Assembly (NCBI GenBank): GCA_018457135.1
Contig: JAGGDU010000195.1
Coordinates: forward strand, 22,315-86,314
Source: Trichodesmium erythraeum GBRTRLIN201
GTDB lineage: Bacteria; Cyanobacteriota; Cyanobacteriia; Cyanobacteriales; Microcoleaceae
Direction of reading: 5' to 3'
DNA length: 64,000 nucleotides
The notes below the pieces were generated by a model. The model was not told the origin of the DNA and did no database searches. It worked only from the letters and a program-made list of their open reading frames with translations. Below, one piece after another: positions 57,105-64,000 of this stretch. Made by a program: the position numbers and the translations under genes. The first letter of the stretch is position 1; each line of letters begins with the position of its first letter.

Positions 57105-58586
57105 ATGCCAAACACCCGTATATTCTCAGATATATCACAGGACGATTTGATTAAAATAGAGAGATTATTGGAAAATATTTTGATAAATATTGATGGTATA
57201 GCAGGAAGAAAAGCTATTTTGAAAAATGCTGGATTTGCTCAATATTTTATCGCTGGTCTTGATTTTAACTTAAATATTTATGAATTTATTACTATTTTAG
57301 TCTCCAAATTTAAAGACTATCGAGTTTCTAGTCAAAGATTAGATTATCATCCTTTAATAGCTTTGTTAGATTATCTTTTGAAGCAACCAGAAAGATATAA
57401 CTTAGAGAATACAGATATAAAGTTTGCTCGGAAAATTATTAATATCGGTAAAATCAAAATCCAAGAATTAAAAGCAGAATTCAAAACCCAAGAATTAAAA
57501 CCAGAATTCAAAATAGAAATACCTCATGAAACACCTACTATTGATATTCTAATTATTACAGCCCTAAAAGATGAATTAAACGCTCTGAAAAACTGTGATA
57601 ATCAATCTGGAAAGAGTTGGCAAGAATTGAAAGACAGTTCCAATTATTCCTACTACAAAACTACTTTCAACCATAAAAACGGTACTCAATTAAATATAGT
57701 AGCGGCTCGTCCTGTAGAAATGGGAGAAAACTACACTAATAATCTAGCCACTCGACTTATTTCAGAATTAAAACCTCGTTGTTTAGCAATGACCGGAGTT
57801 TGTGCAGGTAATAAAAAAAAGACTTTTTTAGGTGATGTAATTGTTGCAAATCGAGTCTTTAAATTTGACTATGGTAAACTTGTTACTCATTACGAATCAA
57901 TAGGTGATAAACAAATTTTTACTGAAGAAATATTCCATGATATTCGCACTTATAACTTGAAACGCCAATGGGAATTTATCATTCAAGAATTTCCCCAAGA
58001 TTGGCTAAATACTATTCAAACTCCTAGACCAAAATCTGACTATCATCAAGAACGTTGGTTACTCCACAAACTCTATGATTTTCAACAACAACCAGACAAA
58101 TATTTACGTCCTGACCAGCACCCAGAAAGGCCAACAGAATGCCCAGATTGGAGAAAAGTAATTCAACAATTAAAAGAAAAAGAATTATTAAAAATAGACT
58201 CCTTGGAATTAACTGAAAAAGCTCAGAAAGAAATTAAGAATGACCGAATAGAATATTTAGAATACCAACATTACAAAGACCCCTTAAATTCTCAAATTCA
58301 TACAGGGGTAATTGCTACTACAAGTAAAGTACAAAAAGACCCCCAACTTTTCCAACGTATCGAAAAATTACAACGGAAAATATTAGGAGTAGAAATGGAA
58401 GGTGCAGCTATTGGTGCAGTAGCAGAAATTGAGGAAATTCCCATCATTATTGTTAAGGGAGTTCAAGATTATGCTGATGATGATAAAAGTGACCAATTTC
58501 GTCAATATGCAGCGGAAGTTTCCGCCCGCTTTTTATTAGCTTTTTTGACTACAATAGAATTAGCAATATTTCGGAAAAAAGGTTGA
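57105..58586 (+). CDS. EAD - nucleoside phosphorylase-fold effector
   Basis: This is a 493-residue protein. Residues 1-125 share the effector-associated domain of the preceding protein (ILINIDGIAGRKAILKNAGF, FNLNIYEFITILVSKFKDYR, DYHPLIALLDYLLKQ). A linker with repeated (F)KTQELKPEFK-type units follows. The phosphorylase/nucleosidase fold starts at about 147 (IDILIITALKDELNALKNCD). It has RPVEMGENYTNNLATRLISE, PRCLAMTGVCAGNKKKTFLG, VEMEGAAIG at 429-437 (Glu for the ribose) and IIIVKGVQDYADDDK with Asp455. An insertion with RPKSDYHQERWLLHKLYDF sits mid-domain. The C-terminal end IFRKKG lies at a recombination seam: the DNA after it matches the 3' end of the gene at 56063 in another frame. A partial copy is at 53632. 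Confidence 0.86.
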   Translation: MPNTRIFSDISQDDLIKIERLLENILINIDGIAGRKAILKNAGFAQYFIAGLDFNLNIYEFITILVSKFKDYRVSSQRLDYHPLIALLDYLLKQPERYNLENTDIKFARKIINIGKIKIQELKAEFKTQELKPEFKIEIPHETPTIDILIITALKDELNALKNCDNQSGKSWQELKDSSNYSYYKTTFNHKNGTQLNIVAARPVEMGENYTNNLATRLISELKPRCLAMTGVCAGNKKKTFLGDVIVANRVFKFDYGKLVTHYESIGDKQIFTEEIFHDIRTYNLKRQWEFIIQEFPQDWLNTIQTPRPKSDYHQERWLLHKLYDFQQQPDKYLRPDQHPERPTECPDWRKVIQQLKEKELLKIDSLELTEKAQKEIKNDRIEYLEYQHYKDPLNSQIHTGVIATTSKVQKDPQLFQRIEKLQRKILGVEMEGAAIGAVAEIEEIPIIIVKGVQDYADDDKSDQFRQYAAEVSARFLLAFLTTIELAIFRKKG

Positions 58587-58765
58587 GAGAACTCATTGAA
58601 ACTACTTTGAAACTTACTTTATCTAAAATGTCAATAGTTCAATGGTTGAATTAATACTCAACTAAAATGAAATTAGGCGATCGCTACCCTATCTATTTTA
58701 TCTAAAATCTAAAAACTATAACGTTATAGTTTAATTAATACTCGACCAAATAATGGCCATTCTTT

Positions 58766-59356
58766 CTATTCTCCCTGGACAGTATCAGTTTCCAAGTTAA
58801 CTCCTGCATATAAAACTTCAATAGCAGAAGTAAACTCAATACTAGATAATGTAATTGACTCACCTTCTATATATTCGCAATAATGCCAAAAATTTCCCTC
58901 GCCGCGTTGAAAAACTTCTACAGATATTGATTCTGAGTCTACTAAAACATATTCTGGCAAACTGGAAATTTGACCATAATATTTAAACTTATTGCCGCGA
59001 TCGTATTTTTCTGTACTGGGGGAAAGAACTTCAAAAATTACTGTAGGATGTTCGATAAACTGACGGGACTTTAAATCTTCAGTATTACAAGAAATAACTA
59101 AATTTGGATAGAAATAACGATCACTTTTACTATCGCGAACTTTCACATCCGACATATTAACTCAACATCCTTTTTGACGGAGATGAGGTACGAGAGCTGT
59201 ACAAAAGTTAATCGCAATATCATTATGAGGAATACTTGCTCAAGCCATAGCTAAAATTTCACCATCTACATATTCATGGCGAAATTCCTGTTGAGCTTCC
59301 CATTCTAGGTATTCTTCTAGGGTAATTTTTTGATAATCTTGGGGTTGAGCGATCAT
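58766..59356 (-). pseudogene. Uma2-family (DUF820) nuclease gene with two nonsense codons
   Basis: From ATG 59356 the minus strand reads MIAQPQDYQKITLEEYLEWE, FRHEYVDGEILAMA, TGA (59242-59240), ASIPHNDIAINFCTALVPHL, GC, TGA (59164-59162), [73 protein letters not shown]. At 197 codons it has the usual Uma2 length. The stops replace Gly and probably Arg, each a single-base change. The restriction-like core (Asp/Glu/Lys region) is otherwise kept, suggesting recent death or a sequencing issue. Confidence 0.85.
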
Positions 59357-59927
59357 AAGTTTTGTCTGGTTCAATGAAGATTTATTAAAAACAAGGACTT
59401 ACTCTAGAAACCTGGTTTCTTTGGGTGGACTTACCCAGGCAAACCCAGAAACCGGGGTTTTTCCTCAATACTTATTCTTACTAGACAGTGGGAAGTTCTG
59501 GGAGTAACCATTGCTAACTAAAGCTGACAGCAATAATCAGGTATTAAACTCTCTCCAAAGAACTATAAGTGCTGTAAACCAATTCCTGTAATTCTCTCAG
59601 TCTTTCAAGTAAATGTTTTTTTACGATAACTTCTTACCCTCTACCTAGTATAACACATTCAAAAATAACTAACAGAAGCGATCGCCAAGTAAAACCTACC
59701 TTAGATGGCCAATAACCAAAAAATTCTGTTTCATTTTTGTTTCGTCTTCATAAATCCTGAATATAATACAATTAAGGAAATAAAATACTTTTTTATTACC
59801 CATAGGACTTATCCAGTACCCCTATATGTAGTGTATTTTGAATAATTAACTCAGATACCGAACCACAACTAGATCCTTTGCATCAGTCCTGACCTAATCT
59901 TAAATTCAAATATTTAACTTCCCAGAA
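59357..59927. other. Intergenic region with a large inverted repeat
   Basis: It contains the inverted repeat at 59409-59460, a GCGATCGC site at about 59680, and the promoter region of the gene at 59928. No gene recognised. Confidence 0.45.
59409..59460. repeat. Imperfect palindrome of the GAAACCNGGTTTCT type
   Basis: AAACCTGGTTTCTTTGGGT at 59409-59427 pairs with ACCCAGAAACCGGGGTTT at 59443-59460. The arms themselves contain a short palindrome, GAAACCTGGTTTC. Similar GGTTTCT and AGAAACCGGGTT motifs occur at about 28185 and 28240, so it may be a dispersed repeat. Confidence 0.65.
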
Positions 59928-62657
59928 ATGGACCTAATTCTATGCCACACAACAGCAGACTTTGACGGTCTCGGCGCCGCCGTCGGACTCACCCACCTCC
60001 ACCCAGGTAGTCGCCTCCTACTAACTGGCGGTTGCCACCCCACCGTCAAAGAATTCCTGGCCCTCCATCGAGACGAATTTGCCATCATCGAGCGCCGCTC
60101 CGTCAACCCAGAAAAAATCAGATCTATATATATAGTAGATACCCAAACACGCTCCCGACTTGGAAAAACCGCCGAATGGTTAGACTTACCCCACCTATCA
60201 GAAATTGTCATCTACGACCATCACTGTGAAACTCAAACCGACATTCCAGCCACCCAAACTTATATAGAAGCAGTTGGAGCCAGTACAACCCTAATAGTAG
60301 AAAAACTTCAGACTCTAAAAAATAATTCTTCCCCGATCTTAACTCCAGCAGAAGCAACAATTATGGCTCTTGGTATTCATCTTGATACTGGTTCACTAAC
60401 TTTTGACAATACAACACCACGAGACGCAACAGCTTTAGCATGGTTAATGCAGCAAGGGGCAAGTTTATCCGTCATCGGCGAATATGTAGAACCAGGCCTA
60501 TCACCCCAACTCCAAGATTTATTGAAACTAGCTCTAGAAAACTTACAACGTTCCACCGTGAGAACCTATCAAATAGGATGGATACTATTAAACACTGATC
60601 AACATGTTCGTGGTTTATCCAGTCTAGCTTCTAGCTTAATTGACCTCACAGAAATAGATGCTCTCTTACTAGCTCATACCCACTCCCTCAAAAACACAAC
60701 AGAAAAAAGCCTAAATATCATCGGGCGATCGCGCATCCCAGAAACCAACTTCAACCAACTATTCCAACCTCTAGGGGGTGGTGGTCATAGCCGAGCAGCA
60801 GCAGTTAGTCGCCGAGACACCAACCCCCAAGCAACATTAGAAAAACTCGTAGACCAACTCAAAAATCAAATTCCTCACCCACCGACTGCTAAAGATTTAA
60901 TGTCATCTCCAGTTCGGACTATTCCTCCAGAGACATCCATAGAAGAAGCTCACCGAATACTACTACGCTATAACCATTCTGGTTTATCAGTAGTAGACTC
61001 ATCTGGAAAATTAGTCGGAATTATTTCTCGGCGAGATATCGACATTGCTCTCCATCATGGTTTTAGCCATGCTCCAGTTAAAGGTTACATGACACCCCAA
61101 CTTAAAACTATTTCCCCAGAAACAAATCTCCCAGAAATTGAAAGGTTAATGGTTACTTACGATATCGGGCGGTTACCTGTCTTAGAAAATAATTCCTTAG
61201 TCGGAATAGTTACCCGCACCGACGTTTTACGGGAATTGCATCAACAACAACGTCCCCAATATCAACAACTAGGTTGCATTCCTGGTGAAACTTGTAAATC
61301 AGTTGCCGAACTTCTACAAGAACGTCTCGCACCCCAACTATGGCAACTTCTCAGTTGTGTTGCTGAGTTAGCAGAAAAACGAGGTTGGCAACTATACCTG
61401 ATCGGAGGAGGAGTCAGAGATTTACTGTTATCAGAATTTGACGAAACTCTATTATTAACAGATATAGACTTAGTTGTAGATACTTGCCGCTCTAAGTCAG
61501 TAGCTAATGCTCCAGCGGTAAACTTGGGAAAAGCACTGCAAAAAATTTACCCAACAGCACGTTTAGAAATTCATGGTCAATTTCAAACTGCTGCTCTTCT
61601 CTGGCACCATGATTTAGTTTTAGACTCCCTTTGGATAGATATTGCTACTGCTCGTACAGAATTTTATCCCTATCCAGCAGCTAACCCAGAAGTTGAGGTA
61701 AGTTCAATTCGCCAAGATCTATATCGTCGAGATTTTACTATTAATGCTTTAGCAGCACGGCTTACTAAACCAGGCACTGGAGAATTACTTGATTTTTTTG
61801 GTGGGTTATTAGATTTGCAACAGAAACAAATTCGGGTATTACACGCTAATAGTTTTATTGAAGACCCGACTCGTATTTATCGGGCAGTCAGGTTTGCGGT
61901 AAGATTGGGTTTTGAGATCGAGTCAAAAACAGAGGAATATATTCGTTATGCAATTAATAGTGGAGTATATGACCGCGAAAATGTTAAAAAGGGAGAAAAG
62001 AATAGAAGAGCGCCGGCTTTAGAAACTCGACTCAAAAGTGAGTTGAAATATATTTTGCAAGCTCCCTACTGGAAACCTGCTTTAAGGTTATTAGGAAATT
62101 TGGGAGCGTTGCGTTGTATTCATCGCACCTTGGTGTTAGATAGGAACTTATGGCGACAGGTGTGTCTACTTGATAGGTGTTTACAAGGTTTTGATCCTGA
62201 CAAGAAATTGTCTCATTGGCAAATGCGCTTAGAGGTTTTGATAGTTAGTTTAGAGTCTGGGTATCGGAGTTTGGTTGGAAAAAATTTACAGTTGTCTGTG
62301 GATAGTGTGAAGAGGTTGGAGGAGTTGGAGTTGGCAAAAGTTATGGTTATGGAGAATTTGCCAAAGTGTGATACTCCGAGTCAGGTGGTGTGGTTGTTGA
62401 GGGAATATGATTTAGGAATGTTGATTTTGATTATTGTGCAATGTGACCGTTGGATGCGACGCCAAATTTGGCAATATTTGACTCAGTGGGCAAATGTTAA
62501 ACCTGTTTTTAATGGAAATGATTTAAAATTGATGGGGTATAAGCCGGGGCGTCAGTTTAAGTTGATGTTGGATGATATTTTGGCTGCGACTTTGGATGGG
62601 AAGGTGAGCGATCGCTCTGAGGCTGAGAAGTTTTTAGCTCAATATTATCCTCAATAG
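59928..62657 (+). CDS. DHH-CBS-tRNA nucleotidyltransferase fusion (CCA- or A-adding enzyme)
   Basis: This is a 909-residue fusion. Residues 1-300 are a DHH/DHHA1 phosphoesterase (ILCHTTADFDGLGAAVGL with the metal Asp, IYIVDTQTRSRL, IVIYDHHCE, GIHLDTGSLTFDNTTPRDA, GGGGHSRAAA). Two CBS domains follow at about 312-440 (AKDLMSSPVRTIPPETSIEE, VKGYMTPQLKTISPETNLPE), a likely adenylate-binding regulatory unit. Residues 470-905 are a class II tRNA nucleotidyltransferase: LYLIGGGVRDLLLSEFDETL, LTDIDLVVDT with the catalytic Asp pair, and RRDFTINALAARL. This fused layout is known in cyanobacteria and some other bacteria, where the enzyme may add only A or the full CCA. The tRNA-Gly gene in this window lacks CCA, so such an enzyme is needed. 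Confidence 0.92.
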   Translation: MDLILCHTTADFDGLGAAVGLTHLHPGSRLLLTGGCHPTVKEFLALHRDEFAIIERRSVNPEKIRSIYIVDTQTRSRLGKTAEWLDLPHLSEIVIYDHHCETQTDIPATQTYIEAVGASTTLIVEKLQTLKNNSSPILTPAEATIMALGIHLDTGSLTFDNTTPRDATALAWLMQQGASLSVIGEYVEPGLSPQLQDLLKLALENLQRSTVRTYQIGWILLNTDQHVRGLSSLASSLIDLTEIDALLLAHTHSLKNTTEKSLNIIGRSRIPETNFNQLFQPLGGGGHSRAAAVSRRDTNPQATLEKLVDQLKNQIPHPPTAKDLMSSPVRTIPPETSIEEAHRILLRYNHSGLSVVDSSGKLVGIISRRDIDIALHHGFSHAPVKGYMTPQLKTISPETNLPEIERLMVTYDIGRLPVLENNSLVGIVTRTDVLRELHQQQRPQYQQLGCIPGETCKSVAELLQERLAPQLWQLLSCVAELAEKRGWQLYLIGGGVRDLLLSEFDETLLLTDIDLVVDTCRSKSVANAPAVNLGKALQKIYPTARLEIHGQFQTAALLWHHDLVLDSLWIDIATARTEFYPYPAANPEVEVSSIRQDLYRRDFTINALAARLTKPGTGELLDFFGGLLDLQQKQIRVLHANSFIEDPTRIYRAVRFAVRLGFEIESKTEEYIRYAINSGVYDRENVKKGEKNRRAPALETRLKSELKYILQAPYWKPALRLLGNLGALRCIHRTLVLDRNLWRQVCLLDRCLQGFDPDKKLSHWQMRLEVLIVSLESGYRSLVGKNLQLSVDSVKRLEELELAKVMVMENLPKCDTPSQVVWLLREYDLGMLILIIVQCDRWMRRQIWQYLTQWANVKPVFNGNDLKLMGYKPGRQFKLMLDDILAATLDGKVSDRSEAEKFLAQYYPQ

Positions 62658-63020
62658 TTAGGAAGTAGGAGAGTAGGGGGTGGGAGCATCTGGCTCTCGT
62701 ACTTGTGGGTAAGGTACTTTCAATTTCAGAAGTCAAAATTTAGCGATCGCTACTTTGACATTTCTATCTTCTAAGTAGTAGAAGATTTTAACAGAGATTA
62801 TCTTGCCTATTTAGGGTTTGCTGAAAAAGTCTTTTAATGAGCAGAGGAGTAGGTAGGGAGCTAACGCGAATGCGACATGAACGCATTTTTGTTATGGAAC
62901 GTCCCTACGGAGGAACAGGGAAGGTATAGATGAGGTAGTCGGCTCTATAGTCGTTTTAATTAAGATTGAAACAAAAATTGAGTACAATAAAATTAAGTCA
63001 ACTAGAAACTATTTTGAGCT
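62658..63020. other. Intergenic region after the nucleotidyltransferase gene
   Basis: No gene. GGGTTTGCTGAAAAAGTC near 62814 resembles the ends of some IS elements. ACGCGAATGCGACATGAACGCATTTTTGTTATGG at 62869-62900 region contains the inverted pair AATGCG/CGCATT. A GCGATCGC site occurs at about 62743. Confidence 0.4.
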
Positions 63021-63167
63021 ATGTCTTACAGTTTAGACTTCAGACAAAAAGTAATAAATTTTGCAGAAAATGGCGGTAAAATTACCAAAGCAGCTCATAC
63101 ATTTGGGATAGGAAGAGCTTCGATATATAGATGGTTATTTCGCCCAAATATTGAGCTTACACGATGA
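63021..63167 (+). pseudogene. 5' stub of an IS630-family transposase gene
   Basis: ATG 63021 opens MSYSLDFRQKVINFAENGGK, ITKAAHTFGIGRASIYRWL, then FRPNIELTR and TGA at 63165. This is the helix-turn-helix of IS630 transposases, related to the remnant at 31348 but less decayed. The rest of the transposase is absent. Confidence 0.85.
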
Positions 63168-63369
63168 CAATATAGTGGTAATATATATAGTGTCTTTGTG
63201 TAAGACCTGTTATCTTTAAATGTAGTACAAATTTATGCTACTACTACCAATACCTTCAAATATATTACATCAGTAGTAATTTGTATTGTGCAAACATACT
63301 AGCCCATGTTGCTATAAGTCCCTTAATGTCCAACTTTTCTACTCCCCAACTCTCCCAATCTCCTACTCC
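63168..63369. other. Spacer before the sulfotransferase gene stop
   Basis: AT-rich with no gene. Confidence 0.4.
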
Positions 63370-64000
63370 CTAAATTAACCAAGATGAAAGGTCTCTTTGA
63401 ATCAAATTTTGTAGCTTAAGAATATCTTCACGGTAGAAATCAATTAATAGCTGACGTTCTTCTGAAGAAAGAGGTTTGAGTTCTTTTCCTCCTGAATTGA
63501 AATTGATTAAGCTAGAGCGTAATTTTTGTCTCATTTCCCGAGGCATTACCACCCTTAAAATAGATGAAACTGCTGCTCTGACAGGATTTTTAGTTTTGAT
63601 TAAATTATTCAGAGATTGGTTCTTAGGAACTGCAGCAACTTGTTGACGTTTTGAGGTGTCTGGAATAAAGTTACTATTTACTCCAATAAATTGATACATA
63701 TCCTGCATCATTCCCAAAGAATTTTCAGACAAGTTATCATACAGATAAATTTTCACTCTTTCTTTCCCAAAAGTATCAAAATAATGCTTAACTGGAGTAA
63801 AGTAAAATCCTTTTTTAAGAGTGAAAGAAGTATCAGCACGAAATCTAACTTGTTCAGTTAAAGAATGAAGTTTTTCCATATTTATAGAATCACGAAGGTG
63901 CATTAAATAGTCAGAATAAGCTCTATCTACTGGATTTCTAAGTATAGCTATCATTTTCACATCAGGAACGTATTTAATAATCCTTAAGGATGAAAATTTA
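63370..64000 (-). CDS. Sulfotransferase-family protein, partial
   Basis: The frame is open from the right edge to the stop at 63370. Beyond the internal Met at 63960 it continues upstream as KFSSLRIIKYVPDV, so the start is outside the window. KMIAILRNPVDRAYSDYLMH is the 3'-PAPS-binding motif RNPVDRAYS of sulfotransferases (Arg and Ser contact the 3'-phosphate). VKIYLYDNLSENSLGMMQDM with FIGV and the C-terminal ELKPLSSEERQLLIDFYRED also fit the family. The P-loop-like PSB motif near the N-terminus lies beyond the edge. It would transfer sulfate from PAPS to an unknown acceptor, possibly a glycan or lipid. Confidence 0.88.
   Translation of the reverse strand, partial: KFSSLRIIKYVPDVKMIAILRNPVDRAYSDYLMHLRDSINMEKLHSLTEQVRFRADTSFTLKKGFYFTPVKHYFDTFGKERVKIYLYDNLSENSLGMMQDMYQFIGVNSNFIPDTSKRQQVAAVPKNQSLNNLIKTKNPVRAAVSSILRVVMPREMRQKLRSSLINFNSGGKELKPLSSEERQLLIDFYREDILKLQNLIQRDLSSWLI

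Overview
The window looks like chromosome of a filamentous marine cyanobacterium, most likely Trichodesmium or a close relative. The evidence is AT-rich DNA with scattered GCGATCGC (HIP1-type) sites, a PsbZ photosystem gene, a DesC-type desaturase, an intein-bearing dnaB, very low coding density, and many decayed insertion sequences between intact genes. The species assignment is inference; no database search was possible.

Layout. 0-5 kb: dnaB (3' end beyond the window, intein in the P-loop) and rplI, both on the minus strand, separated by a plus-strand gene with pre-peptidase C-terminal (PPC) repeats. 5-8.5 kb: two tandem glycine-betaine-type binding lipoproteins and the stub of a third. 8.6-12 kb: thrS, a TnpB remnant, and a ParE/RelE toxin-antitoxin pair. 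13-17.5 kb: a WGR-HEAT protein and an exported protein of unknown function. 18.5-25.4 kb: an IS1-type remnant, a two-gene operon of periplasmic-binding-fold proteins (one with a membrane anchor and pentapeptide repeats), and a secreted DUF4347/FG-GAP/RTX protein. 25.5-32.2 kb: a transposon graveyard holding an IS66-like element with recognisable inverted repeats, ISAs1 and IS630 remnants, a 409-bp tandem duplication and a decayed AAA_35-CHASE2 gene. 32.7-36.5 kb: an efflux adaptor with an amplified coiled coil, and a STAND NTPase without a sensor domain. 36.5-42.6 kb: an IS630 pseudogene carrying a MITE, a methionine-gamma-lyase-family (aluminium resistance) gene, desC, and an IS1-like element nested in an IS982-like transposase gene. 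42.8-44.6 kb: tRNA-Gly(GCC), ribH, psbZ. 45.8-58.6 kb: a conflict (defence-type) island. 58.8-64 kb: an Uma2 pseudogene, a DHH-CBS-tRNA nucleotidyltransferase, an IS630 stub and a partial sulfotransferase.

The most notable system is the 45.8-58.6 kb island. It encodes a nucleoside-phosphorylase-fold protein with a C-terminal effector-associated domain (EAD), a protein with the same EAD at its N-terminus followed by what looks like an inactive STAND domain, a MoxR AAA+ ATPase, a vWA protein, and a Roc-COR GTPase whose N-terminal region is of the vWA-linked type. Downstream are two proteins sharing a second EAD family: one carries another phosphorylase-fold domain, the other an unrecognised C-terminal domain. 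A nonsense-bearing copy of the phosphorylase cassette and a solo TnpB lie between. The arrangement belongs to the vWA-MoxR ternary conflict systems known from comparative genomics. My inference is that the EADs bring effectors to the MoxR-vWA-GTPase core, and that the effectors act on nucleosides or nucleotides. Several duplications in the island indicate recent cassette turnover.
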